From: Xanthomonas hortorum
GTDB lineage: Bacteria > Pseudomonadota > Gammaproteobacteria > Xanthomonadales > Xanthomonadaceae
Reading direction: 5' to 3'
DNA: 64,000 bases
Assembly (NCBI RefSeq): GCF_024339125.1
Contig: NZ_CP101417.1
Coordinates: 558,001-622,000, forward strand
The translations under genes were made by a program, and so were the position numbers. This document shows, in pieces, positions 1 to 9,854 of the stretch; the stretch's first letter is position 1; the number at the start of each line of letters is the position of its first letter. Below the pieces are notes generated by a model. The model had not been told where the DNA came from, did no database searches, and saw nothing but the letters and a program-made list of their open reading frames with translations.

Positions 1-364
1 GGGAATTGGCAGGTACCGGCGTCGGTGGTGGTGCTGATTTGGGACGCTTTTTCAAGCAGGCCTCTCTGCAATCGTGCGACGCAGTTTACCGCTGGCACTT
101 TGCATCGGCGCCTGTCGGCGTGATCGCGCAGATAGGACGCGGCCTTCAACTGCAACACGACACTATGCACGTGCAGCCTGGTCGCAGCCGCTATAATCGC
201 CGCGCAGCGCACTCGATCGAGTGACATGGAACGCTCCACGCTGCATTCGTCTCAAGGAAGATGGCCGGCAGCACTGCCACGCGGATTGTCTGGACGCTTC
301 CTTGGATTTTTTGCTGTGACGCCATGCAACGGCGGCAACAGTCTTCCCTCAAGGATCTTTCGCT
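1..364. other. non-coding left edge, no supported gene
   Basis: No reading frame here resembles a known protein. A TATAAT hexamer lies at 192-197, but the position 17 bp upstream (ACGTGC, 169-174) is a poor -35 box. A promoter for the lipoprotein gene at 365 is therefore possible but weakly supported. Confidence 0.35.
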
Positions 365-910
365 TTGAAGACGTTCACCACACTCCTGCTTGTCTCTCTC
401 AGTCTGCTGCTTGCTGCCTGCGGCGGCGGCACCACTACCGGCGCTTCCAAGCTCTCCTCCAGCGAGTACCTGTTGCACAACATCTCGGTCTGGAATGGCG
501 CGGTGACCATCATCGACCCGTGGGTGTCCGGCGATCGCGGGCAGAGCCTGGTGAACGATGCCATCGCGCACAAGCCGCTGGACAGCTACAAGACCGCGCT
601 GGGCAGCCAACGCAAGGCGCTTGCCGCCAATGCGCAGGCCAATGCCGCCGTGGCCTCGGGCGTGCCGGATAACGCCAAGGACCTGGACGGCAAGTTGTCG
701 GCCTACCTCAAGAGCGCCGACGCGATGATGGCCGCGCTGGAGCGCTTTGCTGCACTGCCCAACGGCTACACCAATACCGAGCTGGCACCGCTGGCCAAGG
801 ACCTGGAAACCGTGTCGGCCCAGCTCAATGTCGATATCGAAGCCCTGAATACCGCGCAGCGCGCGTATTCCAAGGAGCACAAGGTGCCGATGCAGGAAGT
901 CAGCCAGTAA
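365..910 (+). CDS. YiiG-like/DUF3829-type lipoprotein, unknown role
   Basis: A 181-residue protein begins at a TTG codon, with an AAGGA ribosome site at 351-355. The first 19 residues form a lipoprotein signal ending in the lipobox LLAAC, so the mature protein should be lipid-anchored at Cys19 and face the periplasm. The rest is mainly helical and Ala-rich (AKDLDGKLSAYLKSADAMMAALERF), similar in feel to DUF3829 lipoproteins, but I cannot assign the family firmly. No partner gene is obvious: the next gene is convergent. Confidence 0.7.
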   Translation: MKTFTTLLLVSLSLLLAACGGGTTTGASKLSSSEYLLHNISVWNGAVTIIDPWVSGDRGQSLVNDAIAHKPLDSYKTALGSQRKALAANAQANAAVASGVPDNAKDLDGKLSAYLKSADAMMAALERFAALPNGYTNTELAPLAKDLETVSAQLNVDIEALNTAQRAYSKEHKVPMQEVSQ

Positions 911-1142
911 GCACGACGGTATCGTCGGTGGCGCCTTGCGGACCGCGACACGTGGTCCGCAAGGCGCGATCGAGTCTGCTCGCTTCACTGCACTGGTCAC
1001 CTCACACGCAGATGCACAACGCACTGCGATGAAAAACGTCATGCGGTTTAGGGTGGCATCGTTGATCGATGCTGCAGCGCGACTGCAGACCCCAGCGATT
1101 TAAAAAGCGCGATTCGCAAATACGCGATCGACGCACGCACGC

Positions 1143-3017
1143 TCAGCACACCGCCCATTGATCGCGCCCTGCAGTCTTGGCTGCATACAACGCAAGATCG
1201 GCCTGGCTCAGCAGCACGTCCAGCCCGGTGGCGGCGGTGACACTGACCGCGCCCATGCAGAACCGCACCGGCTGGTCTGCCGGCAGGCCGGGAATCTGGA
1301 TGGCGGCCACGGCGCTGCGCAGGCGCGCGAACACCGCAGGAATTTCTTCCGCGTTGCAGCCCGGCAATACCAGCAGGAATTCTTCGCCGCCCAGGCGGCC
1401 CAGGCGATCCTGCGTGCGCAAAGCCAGCTTCGAGGCGCTGGCGAGTGCCTTGAGCACCGCATCGCCGGTGGCGTGACCGTGCACATCGTTGATCAGCTTG
1501 AAGTGATCCAGATCGATCAACGCCAGCATGCACGGGATCTGCGAGCGCAACGCTTGCTCGATCTGCTGTTGCGCTTCAGAGCGAATGGCGCGGCGATTGG
1601 GCAGGCCGGTGAGTTCGTCGCGCATCGCCAGCCGCGACAGCTGACGGCGATGGCGCGCACCGAAGGCCAGCACAACCAAGGCGCCCAGCAACAGCAGGCA
1701 GGCCGCACATAGCGCGATCCATAGCGTGCGTTGGCCGGCTTCGCGCGCCTGCAAGGCCAGTTGCGCAGTCTCGCTGCGGCGGCGCAGCTCGGCGGTTTCG
1801 GCGCCACGGCGGGCATCTTCGTAGCGCGCCTGCAAGCGCAGCATCACGGTGTCGCGTTGGCGGTCCAGGCTTTGTGCGCGCAGCGTGTTGGCGCGCTGTA
1901 GTTCCTGGTACGCCTCGGCATGGCGGCCTTCCGCTGCCAGCGCCTGGGCAATGGCATCGAGCAGTTGTGCACGCCGGCTCAAGGTCAGGTTCGGGTCGTC
2001 CGCCGCCCTGGCCGCGATGATCTCGGCCCCCAGACTGTCTGCCTTCAACACCGTCAATGCCTGCAGCAACACCGCATGACACGCGGCGATACGACCAACA
2101 TTGCCTTGTTTCTGCATCAGCGGCAGTGCCTCGCGCGCCATTGCCAGTGCCGCATTCGCATCGCCGGTTTCGCTCAGGGCTTCGCTGGCGCTGGTCAGTG
2201 CCGCGGCCACGCCGGCCTGATCGCCGAGCTCGCGGCTGAGCGCCAGCGCGCGCTTGAAGTGCAGCAAGGCGGCCTCGGGTTGCTGCGCGGCCAGCGAAGT
2301 GCCGTACTCGTATTCGATCAGGCTGCGCTGGAAGCGTGCCGGCTGGCCGTGCAGGCGCGTCAGGGCATGCTGCAGATAATCTTCGGCTTCGCTGTCCTCT
2401 GCCATGCGCCCACCGACACGGCTGGCCAGCGACCCCAGCTGGGTCAACGCGTCCAGCTCCAGGCTCAAGGTGTGCTCGCGTACCGCACACTGGTAGCTGG
2501 CCTGCGCCGCCTTCCATGCTTCATCGCTGCTGCTGGAGGCCAGCATGCTCCACATGTCGACCGCTTCCACTTCGCACAGCAGATCGTTGCGACCCAGTGC
2601 CCGCGCCCGCTGACGCAGGTCTTCCAGCCGCGTCACCATGCCGCGATTGGGATTCTCGCGCACATCGCTCAGTGCCTGCACGGTATCCAGCCACAGCTGC
2701 GCCTGCGCGGCGTTGCCATGCAATTGCTCCAACACGGTACGCGCCTGGCTGAGCACCAGCTGGCGATGATCGTTGTCTTCCAGCGAGATCAGGATGCGCG
2801 CCTGGGCCAGCAAGGCCCAGAATTGCGCGTCGGCGTCGCCATTGCTGCGCGCCTGCTGCAAAAAGGTCTGTGCGGTCTGCAACGCGGCCTTGGGGTCGTC
2901 GATTGCGGCCGATTCGATCGCCTTCCACGGCTGCGGCTGCGCCCACACCACCGCGCTGCTCAGCAGTAATGCGATCCCTGCGAAGACCCGTTGCCAGCGT
3001 GCCGCAAGAAGGCTCAT
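1143..3017 (-). CDS. TPR-containing membrane diguanylate cyclase (GGDEF)
   Basis: A protein of 624 residues that should make cyclic di-GMP from two GTP. It starts at ATG 3017, giving a signal peptide (MSLLAARWQRVFAGIALLLS) that longer frames would bury. A long helical, TPR-like periplasmic part (about residues 30-430) is followed by one membrane segment (IALCAACLLLLGALVVLAF) and a C-terminal GGDEF domain. The domain keeps DELTGLPNRR, DLDHFKLINDVHGHATGD and the signature GGEEF, so it looks catalytically competent. No EAL domain is present. The architecture suggests that an envelope signal read by the TPR part controls the cytoplasmic cyclase. Confidence 0.88.
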   Translation of the reverse strand: MSLLAARWQRVFAGIALLLSSAVVWAQPQPWKAIESAAIDDPKAALQTAQTFLQQARSNGDADAQFWALLAQARILISLEDNDHRQLVLSQARTVLEQLHGNAAQAQLWLDTVQALSDVRENPNRGMVTRLEDLRQRARALGRNDLLCEVEAVDMWSMLASSSSDEAWKAAQASYQCAVREHTLSLELDALTQLGSLASRVGGRMAEDSEAEDYLQHALTRLHGQPARFQRSLIEYEYGTSLAAQQPEAALLHFKRALALSRELGDQAGVAAALTSASEALSETGDANAALAMAREALPLMQKQGNVGRIAACHAVLLQALTVLKADSLGAEIIAARAADDPNLTLSRRAQLLDAIAQALAAEGRHAEAYQELQRANTLRAQSLDRQRDTVMLRLQARYEDARRGAETAELRRRSETAQLALQAREAGQRTLWIALCAACLLLLGALVVLAFGARHRRQLSRLAMRDELTGLPNRRAIRSEAQQQIEQALRSQIPCMLALIDLDHFKLINDVHGHATGDAVLKALASASKLALRTQDRLGRLGGEEFLLVLPGCNAEEIPAVFARLRSAVAAIQIPGLPADQPVRFCMGAVSVTAATGLDVLLSQADLALYAAKTAGRDQWAVC

Positions 3018-3409
3018 CGGCGACTCATGACGGCGACAAGGCACAACGCGCCGGGACCGTGACCACGGCGACACCTCCGACCCGAACCGGGCTTGCTGGT
3101 TGCTGCGGCATTTCAGGCACTCCCATGGGTGGACAGCGGTGGAATTGGGCAAGGTCGGCGTCTGCTTGAACGCGACATCGATGCAGCAACCTCTGCAATG
3201 ATGAGCGGCAGGCATGCCAGGCACCGTGATCGCGACGTTCCTGATCGAGCTCGTTATCGGCCTGATCGCACCTGGCTTGAATCGGAGCGACCGACGCAGC
3301 GAGCTGCCGGCATCCCGTGTGTGCCGGTGTATGCCGGTGTCTGCTGATCCCTGTCCGGCAGCGACGTAAACTGCCGCACGGCAGCCGCCGCCCGAGATCT
3401 GGAGACACC
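3018..3409. other. divergent intergenic region
   Basis: This 392-bp stretch separates the divergent cyclase and DUF1615 genes and must carry both promoters. I see no strong sigma-70 boxes or clear repeats in it. Confidence 0.4.
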
Positions 3410-4501
3410 GTGACATCCTGCTTGCCCCGCCTGCTCACGTTGCTTGCCGTCGCCTTGCTGTCGGCCTGCGCCACCCAGGCCCCGCGTGCGCCGCAGCGCT
3501 CTCCGGATGCGGTCAAGGCCGATATCGCCCGGCGCCTGCCGGCCACCCTCACCGATCGCGCCGGCTGGGCCAACGATGTGTATGTGGCGCTGTCCTCGCA
3601 GTCGCTGGACACCAGCCCCGAGCACATCTGCGCGGTGCTGGCGGTGACCGAGCAGGAGTCAACCTATCAGGCCAACCCTGTCGTTCCCAACCTGGGCAAG
3701 ATTTCGCGCGCGGAGATCGACCGCCGCGCCAGTGCGCACCACATTCCCGGCTTCATGGTCGACGCCGCCCTGCGCATCGACTCCCCCGATGGCCGCAGCT
3801 ATGCCACGCGCATTGCGAGCGCGCGCACCGAGCAGGAGTTGAGCAAGATCTTCGAGGATTTCACCGGCAGCGTGCCGTTGGGCGCGCGCCTGTTCGACGG
3901 GCTCAATCCGGTGCACACCGCCGGGCCGATGCAGGTGAGCATCGCGTTTGCCGAGCAGCACGCCGAGCGCTATCCGTATCCACCGGGCGACTCGATGCGC
4001 CATGAAGTCTTCAGCCGTCGCGGCGGGCTGTGGTTCGGCACCAGACATCTGCTCGGGTATCCGGCCAGTTACGACGCACTGCTGTACCGCTTCGCCGACT
4101 TCAACGCCGGTTGGTACGCCAGCCGCAATGCCGCCTTCCAGGCCGCGCTGAGCAAGGCCAGCGGCATCGCGCTCGCGCTGGACGGCGACCTGCTCACACC
4201 CGGCGCCAGCCTGGAGGCACCCGGCGGCACCGAACGCGCCGCACGCGCCCTGGGCAGCCAGCTGGCGATGAGCGACCGGCAACTCCGCCGTGCGCTGGAA
4301 GCCGGCGATACGGCCGATTTCGAGGACACCGATCTGTATCGCCAGGTGTTCGCGCTGGCCGAGCGCAGCACCGGCAAACCGTTGCCGCGCGCCGTATTGC
4401 CGGGTATCACCCTGGAAAGCCCGAAGATCACCCGCACGCTCACCACCGCCTGGTTCGCGCAGCGGGTGAACGAGCGCTGGAAGCGCTGCATGGGCAAGTA
4501 G
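3410..4501 (+). CDS. DUF1615 family lipoprotein
   Basis: A 363-residue envelope lipoprotein. The chosen start is GTG 3410, which has GGAG just upstream (3401-3404) and gives a clean signal with lipobox LLSAC (Cys20). The body matches the DUF1615 family as I know it: HICAVLAVTEQESTYQANP near the start resembles a transglycosylase-like Glu region, followed by the AGPMQVSIAFAEQ and YRFADFNAGWYASRNAAFQ motifs. The family function is not established, but the lysozyme-like motifs suggest peptidoglycan contact. The gene stands alone. Confidence 0.82.
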   Translation: MTSCLPRLLTLLAVALLSACATQAPRAPQRSPDAVKADIARRLPATLTDRAGWANDVYVALSSQSLDTSPEHICAVLAVTEQESTYQANPVVPNLGKISRAEIDRRASAHHIPGFMVDAALRIDSPDGRSYATRIASARTEQELSKIFEDFTGSVPLGARLFDGLNPVHTAGPMQVSIAFAEQHAERYPYPPGDSMRHEVFSRRGGLWFGTRHLLGYPASYDALLYRFADFNAGWYASRNAAFQAALSKASGIALALDGDLLTPGASLEAPGGTERAARALGSQLAMSDRQLRRALEAGDTADFEDTDLYRQVFALAERSTGKPLPRAVLPGITLESPKITRTLTTAWFAQRVNERWKRCMGK

Positions 4502-4676
4502 CCACACGCCCTGCCGCGCGGCACACCCCGGATGTCGGCGCACGTTGCGCCTGTCGCAACGGCTTGGTCTACGGCCATGGCACGACCTATGGCAGAGGCA
4601 CACGCACCGCCGGCCCAGGTAGCATCAGGGGGCTGCGTCGACCGCATCGACGCGCGCCCCTTCCGACGAGGTCCAC

Positions 4677-7001
4677 ATGCTCACACCGTTGCCGATGCGC
4701 CACCTGCTCACCGCCCTGGCGATCGCCGCGCTGCCCGCGCTGGCCAGCGCACAGGTCCCCAGCGTGACCGGGGCCGACTACGCCCGCGCCGAGCGCCTCA
4801 CCAGCTATCTGGCGCAACCGCTGGTCGATCACCAAGCCACGCGCATCGACTGGCTGGACGCCACCCATGTGGTCTATGTCGATCACGATGCCACCGGCAA
4901 CCGGCTGCTGCAGCTGGATACCGCCACCGGCAAGACCGCGCCGCTGTTCAAGCAGTCCGCGCTGGTCGGCTCGCTCAATACGCTGCTGAAGACCGGCGAC
5001 AAACCGCTCAAGGCCGACACGTTCGCACCGGTGGTCAAGCGCACCGCCGATGGCCGCTACCGCCTCAACGTCCGCGATACCGCCGTGGTCTGCGACACGC
5101 GTGCGCGCTGCGGCAAGCTCTATGCGAAGGACAAGGCAGAGCCGGGCGTGCCGTCGCCGGACAAGCGCAGCGAAGCCTTCATCCGCAACTGGAACCTGTG
5201 GGTACGCGATCTGGCCAGCGGCCAGGAAACCCAGCTCACCCGCGACGGCGTGGAGAATTTCGGCTACGCCACCGACAACGCCGGCTGGCAGCACAGCGAC
5301 AACGCCATCGTTGCCTGGTCGCCGGACTCGCGCAAGATCGCCACCTTCCAGCAGGACCAGCGCAAGACCGGCGACATGTATCTGGTCAGCACCAAGCTCG
5401 GGCATCCGGAACTGCAATCGTGGAAATACCCGCTGGCCGGCGACAAGGACGTGACCATGATCGAGCGCGTGGTCATCGACGTGCCCACGCGCAGCGTGCT
5501 GCGGCTGAAACTGCCGCCGGATCAGCACCGCTCCACCCTGTGCGACGACGTGAGCTGCTCGCCGGGCCTGTGGGACGATGTGAAGTGGGCGCCGGACGGC
5601 AAGACGCTGGCCTTCGCCTCCACCTCGCGCTTCCACAAGCAGACCTGGTTGCGCATTGCCGATGTCGCCACTGGCGAGGTGCGCACCGCCTTCGACGAAA
5701 CCGCCAAGACCTATTACGAAAGCGGCCAGGTCGCCGCCAATTGGGCGTACCTGCCCGGCAGCAACGAGGCGGTGTGGTTCTCCGAACGCAGCGATTGGGG
5801 CCAGCTGTATCTCTACGATCTGGGCACCGGTAAACCCAAGCGCGCGATCACCACCGGTGAGGGCAACGTCACCGAGTTGTTGCGCGTGGACCCGGTGACG
5901 CGCACGGCGTGGTTCGTCGGCGTGGGCCGCTCGCCGGGCGTGGACCCGTACTACCAGCAGCTGTGGAAGGTGAGCCTGGACGGCGGTGAGCCGGTGCTGC
6001 TCACACCCGAAGTGGCCGATCACCACATTGCGCTCTCGCCCGATGGCGCGCGCTTTGTCGATACCTATTCCACCTCAGTCACCCCGCCAATCACGCTGTT
6101 GCGCAATGCCGGCGACGGACGCAGCGTCAGCACGATCGCCACTGCCGACATCACCCGCCTCAAGGCGGCCGGTTGGGTGCCGCCGGAGCCGATCACGGTC
6201 AAGGCGCGCGACGGCAAGACCACGTTGTACGGGCTGATGTTCAAGCCCAGCAACTTCGACCCGGCGCGCAAATACCCGGTGATCGATTACATCTATCCCG
6301 GCCCGCAGACCGGATCGGTACGTGGCCGCAGTTTCCTTGCCGGCCACGGCGACAATCAATCGCTGGCCGAGCTGGGCTTCATCGTGATCGCCATCGACGG
6401 TATGGGCACGCCGTGGCGCAGCAAGACCTTCCACGACACCTGGTACGCCAACATGGGCGACAACACGCTGCCCGACCAAGTCGCCGCGATCAAAGAACTC
6501 GGCCAGCGCTATACCTGGTTCGATACCAGCCGCATCGGCATCTGGGGCCACTCCGGCGGCGGCAACGCCTCCACCGCCGCGATGCTGCGCTATCCCGATC
6601 TGTTCAAGGTGGCCTGGTCGGAAAGTGGCAACCACGACAACCGCGGCTACGAAGACGACTGGGCCGAGAAGTATCACGGCGAACACATCGTCAACAAGGA
6701 TGGCACGTCCAACTACGACGACCAGGCCAACGCCGGCCGCGCCGGCAACCTCAAGGGCCGGCTGATGCTGGTGCACGGCACCCTGGACGACAACGTGCCG
6801 CCGTATCTCACCTTGCTAGTGGCCGATGCCTTGATCAAGGCCAACAAGAACTTCGACATGCTGATGCTGCCCAACGCCAAACATGGCTATGGCGATCTCA
6901 CACCGTATGTCACACGCCGCCGATGGGATTATTTCGTGCAGTACCTGCTCGGCGCCACGCCGCCGGCGGAGTATCAGATGAAGCCGATGCCGAGGAACTG
7001 A
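4677..7001 (+). CDS. secreted S9 family peptidase (dipeptidyl peptidase IV type)
   Basis: A 774-residue protein with a Sec signal peptide (cleavage after ALASA). The N-terminal half is a DPP IV-like beta-propeller (WSPDSRKIATF, WAPDGKTLAF). The C-terminal half is an alpha/beta hydrolase carrying the triad: Ser in GHSGGG, Asp in GTLDDNVPP and His in NAKHGYG. It should remove dipeptides, often X-Pro, from peptide N-termini in the periplasm. It is transcribed alone, 175 bp after the DUF1615 gene. Confidence 0.93.
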   Translation: MLTPLPMRHLLTALAIAALPALASAQVPSVTGADYARAERLTSYLAQPLVDHQATRIDWLDATHVVYVDHDATGNRLLQLDTATGKTAPLFKQSALVGSLNTLLKTGDKPLKADTFAPVVKRTADGRYRLNVRDTAVVCDTRARCGKLYAKDKAEPGVPSPDKRSEAFIRNWNLWVRDLASGQETQLTRDGVENFGYATDNAGWQHSDNAIVAWSPDSRKIATFQQDQRKTGDMYLVSTKLGHPELQSWKYPLAGDKDVTMIERVVIDVPTRSVLRLKLPPDQHRSTLCDDVSCSPGLWDDVKWAPDGKTLAFASTSRFHKQTWLRIADVATGEVRTAFDETAKTYYESGQVAANWAYLPGSNEAVWFSERSDWGQLYLYDLGTGKPKRAITTGEGNVTELLRVDPVTRTAWFVGVGRSPGVDPYYQQLWKVSLDGGEPVLLTPEVADHHIALSPDGARFVDTYSTSVTPPITLLRNAGDGRSVSTIATADITRLKAAGWVPPEPITVKARDGKTTLYGLMFKPSNFDPARKYPVIDYIYPGPQTGSVRGRSFLAGHGDNQSLAELGFIVIAIDGMGTPWRSKTFHDTWYANMGDNTLPDQVAAIKELGQRYTWFDTSRIGIWGHSGGGNASTAAMLRYPDLFKVAWSESGNHDNRGYEDDWAEKYHGEHIVNKDGTSNYDDQANAGRAGNLKGRLMLVHGTLDDNVPPYLTLLVADALIKANKNFDMLMLPNAKHGYGDLTPYVTRRRWDYFVQYLLGATPPAEYQMKPMPRN

Positions 7002-7080
7002 GCGGCGCACAGGCAACACGGTCGCCGGCGCCGCACCAAGCGCCGGCGACCTGCGCACGCTGACGCAGGCACCCTGTCGC

Positions 7081-7107
7081 GTAGGAGCGGCCCTGGCCGC
7101 GATGCCT
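7081..7107. repeat. REP-type palindrome
   Basis: GTAGGAGCGG followed by CCCTGGCCGCGATG forms a short stem (GCGGCC/GGCCGC). It starts with the GTAGGAGC motif typical of REP units in xanthomonads. It sits between two convergent peptidase genes, a usual REP location. Confidence 0.6.
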
Positions 7108-7247
7108 TACCGATAAATACGCAAGGCATATCAGGCGACATTGCCAACCAGGCACAGCCTTGTCCGGAGCCTGAACATCCCGCACCACCACTACGCTGCT
7201 CGGCCACACGTTGCATCCGGACAAAACCGGATGCAACCACCAAGCGC

Positions 7248-9218
7248 TTACTTCGCCGTGCGGCCGCCCAGCTGCTTGTTCAAGAACGCAAGCAAGCGCG
7301 TGTAGTACTCACGCCGATGCGCTTCGGTATAGAAGCCGTGGCCTTCGTTGGGAAAATACAGGGACTCCACCGGCACACCGGCCACTTTCAGTGCGCGCTC
7401 CATGCGTTCGGTATGCGTCACCGGCGCGCGCTCGTCCTTGCCGCCTGCAGCCAGAAATACCGGCACCTTGATCTGGCGCGCCAAGGTCACAGGCGAGCGT
7501 GCCGCCAAGGTCTCGCGTGCGCCCAGCCAATCACCGGTCCAGTTCTTGGCCCAGCGCGCGCGACTGGCGTTGTCGCGCGCCAGGATGTCCAGGTCGTACA
7601 CGCCGACGTAGCCGGCAGCGCAGCGGTACAAGCCTGGCTCCCTGGCCACGCCCATCAACGCCGCATAGCCGCCATAGCTGGCGCCGTACATGCAGATGCG
7701 CGATGCATCGGCCACGCCCTGCGTGATCGCCCAGTGCGTGGCATCGGTGAGGTCGTCCTGCATGCGCCCGCCCCATTCCTTGGCACCGGCCTGCGTGAAC
7801 GCACGCCCGTAGTTGGCCGAACCGCGATAGTTGACGCGCAGCACCGCATAGCCAGCCGCAGCCAGCAGCTGGGTGTCGTCATCGAACGCCCACTTGTCAA
7901 AGATACCGAATGGCCCACCGTGCGGCATCACGATCAGCGGCAACGGCTTGCCGGGCTCGGCATTCAACGGCTGGGTCAGATAGCCATGCAGCTGCAGACC
8001 ATCGCGCGCCTTGAAACTCACCTGTTTGCTGGCCGGAACACCATCGGGCGGAAACCATTCGCGGCGGCTGAACACACGGTCCGCACGCTTGCTCACCGTA
8101 TCGAACAGATAGTAGTCGCCGTTATTGCGATCACTCCACACATAGGCGAGCACGAAGCGGCCATCGCTGGTGGCCGAGGTGATGTACACCGCGTTGTCGT
8201 CAAAGGCTTTTTCCAGACTGCGATACAACCGCGCAGTCGGCGCTTTCTCATCGAAGAAGCGGTTGCGCACCCGATCGCTCATGTAGCTCACACCGATCGG
8301 CGTGGTGCCGTCCAGATCCTGCAGGATCCGATAGGGGTCGACGGTGTCGTCGTGCAACAGCGGCGTCGACTTGCCGGTAGCCGGGTCCCACGCCACCACC
8401 ACATTGGTGCCGGTGGCCTGCTCCACTTCCAGATAGGCCTGCGTGCCATCGGCAGAAAAGCCAAGCGGAAATTTGCGATGGTGGCTGGTGGCCGAGTCGT
8501 TGATCAACTTCCACGGCGCTTGGTCGTTGTCGCGGTAATACAGCTTGCTGGCGTTTTCCACGTCCGCACCGTGCGCAAACCGGATGCGCCCCTGCCGGTC
8601 GGTGACAAAACTGGCGCGGCGCACCGGTGAAGTGGCTACCGTGCTGCGCCGGCGCGTGTAGATGTCCAGCTTGTCGATGCGGATGTTCGGGTCGCCGACG
8701 AACGGAATCGACGACACCAGGATGTTGCGTGGATCGCCCGGCAAGGTGTCCAGCATGAAGGTGCCCGGATCCAACTCCATCTTCAACTGCGCACCATTGA
8801 TCTCATCGTTGGTGCCGTAGGGGCTGGCCAACAGCCGCCCGTTCTTGCCGTCGGCATCGATCGCATGCAATTGGCCGATGGCCATCGGCTCATCGCGCGA
8901 GCCCAGCCGCTGCGCCATCGACACCACAATGCGGTCGTCGTTGGCCCACCAGAAATCGTCCACCACGCTATTGGCGCCGCCGGTCACCTTGGCCGTGGCC
9001 ACTTTGTCTTCGCGCCGCACCACACCCAACACGGTGCGATCTTCCAACGGCATCGTGATGGCGTAATACGCGCCCGAGGGCGAAATCTTGATGCGCTCGA
9101 ACTGGTCGTTCCTGAGATACGGCGTCAGATCCAGCGGTTCCTGCGGGGTTTGCGCGTGCAACGGCACCGCCATCACGCCTGCCAGCACGGCAGTCGCCAC
9201 CATCGTCCAATAACGCAT
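7248..9218 (-). CDS. secreted S9 family peptidase (acylaminoacyl-peptidase type)
   Basis: A 656-residue protein starting at ATG 9218, with a signal peptide (MRYWTMVATAVLAGVMAVPLHA). A propeller-like N-terminal half is followed by an S9 hydrolase domain with Ser in GASYGGYA, Asp in GGKDERAP and His in NEGHGFY. The sequence around MPHGGPFG and GSANYGRAF is typical of S9C-type oligopeptidases. It should hydrolyse short peptides in the periplasm. It converges on the DPP IV-type gene to its left but is not closely similar to it. Confidence 0.92.
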   Translation of the reverse strand: MRYWTMVATAVLAGVMAVPLHAQTPQEPLDLTPYLRNDQFERIKISPSGAYYAITMPLEDRTVLGVVRREDKVATAKVTGGANSVVDDFWWANDDRIVVSMAQRLGSRDEPMAIGQLHAIDADGKNGRLLASPYGTNDEINGAQLKMELDPGTFMLDTLPGDPRNILVSSIPFVGDPNIRIDKLDIYTRRRSTVATSPVRRASFVTDRQGRIRFAHGADVENASKLYYRDNDQAPWKLINDSATSHHRKFPLGFSADGTQAYLEVEQATGTNVVVAWDPATGKSTPLLHDDTVDPYRILQDLDGTTPIGVSYMSDRVRNRFFDEKAPTARLYRSLEKAFDDNAVYITSATSDGRFVLAYVWSDRNNGDYYLFDTVSKRADRVFSRREWFPPDGVPASKQVSFKARDGLQLHGYLTQPLNAEPGKPLPLIVMPHGGPFGIFDKWAFDDDTQLLAAAGYAVLRVNYRGSANYGRAFTQAGAKEWGGRMQDDLTDATHWAITQGVADASRICMYGASYGGYAALMGVAREPGLYRCAAGYVGVYDLDILARDNASRARWAKNWTGDWLGARETLAARSPVTLARQIKVPVFLAAGGKDERAPVTHTERMERALKVAGVPVESLYFPNEGHGFYTEAHRREYYTRLLAFLNKQLGGRTAK

Positions 9219-9368
9219 TGCTGCACTCCGCTTCTTCCTTGGTATGCCTATGGTGGCAAAGGCCGTTTGCTGAGTCCATGGTCTGGCGTGACATCGGGGG
9301 CGTTGCGTAGCGACATGCCGCGTGCCATGCACGGCATTCTCCGCAGTGCCTAGTTTGCCTTGATGCGC

Positions 9369-9704
9369 TCAGACACCGCTGCGTGTGCGTTGACCCAACA
9401 AACCAATGCGCCGAAACCACATCTCCAACGGCACCGTCACCAACGGCGGCAACGCGGCCAACAAGCTCAGCGCCCAGGCCCACCAAGGCCAGCGCAAACG
9501 CAACGCGGCAAGTACGCTGACCGCCACATAGAACAGGAACGCGGCGCCATGCAGGCGCCCGAACAGCCACACCACACCCTCGGTGGTGTGTGTGCCGTAC
9601 TTGAGCAACATGCCGAGCAGCAACCCGGCCCAGGTCAACCCCTCGAAAAACGCAGCCACGGCAAACAGCCGACCCATCGGCGACAACGCAGAAGAAGCAC
9701 GCAT
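9369..9704 (-). CDS. DUF3817 family membrane protein
   Basis: A 111-residue integral membrane protein with about three hydrophobic segments (LFAVAAFFEGLTWAGLLLGM, GAAFLFYVAVSVLAALRL, WALSLLAALPPLVTVPLEMW). The EG-T pattern in the first segment and the HG in the second match the DUF3817 family, whose role is unknown. It lies 150 bp upstream of the S9 peptidase on the same strand. Confidence 0.75.
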   Translation of the reverse strand: MRASSALSPMGRLFAVAAFFEGLTWAGLLLGMLLKYGTHTTEGVVWLFGRLHGAAFLFYVAVSVLAALRLRWPWWAWALSLLAALPPLVTVPLEMWFRRIGLLGQRTRSGV

Positions 9705-9854
9705 GCAAGACTCCAGACGGACAAGGATTGCCGCGACGCGATGGCGGCGGCGACGCCCGCTGGCAGCTGCATTCTACAGAGCGCTTACCGCATCGGCAGC
9801 GCGCCGCCGTTCTTGGCGATAATGGTCGCCCCTTGCATCACCTGCCGGCCGCCC

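Noticed and set aside
191-1042. 283-codon minus-strand frame at the left edge
   Set aside because: Opposite a lipoprotein gene with a clear signal and lipobox; no recognisable protein.
4587-6026. Long minus-strand frame opposite the DPP IV-type gene
   Set aside because: High-GC shadow of a clearly coding plus-strand gene; no family resemblance.
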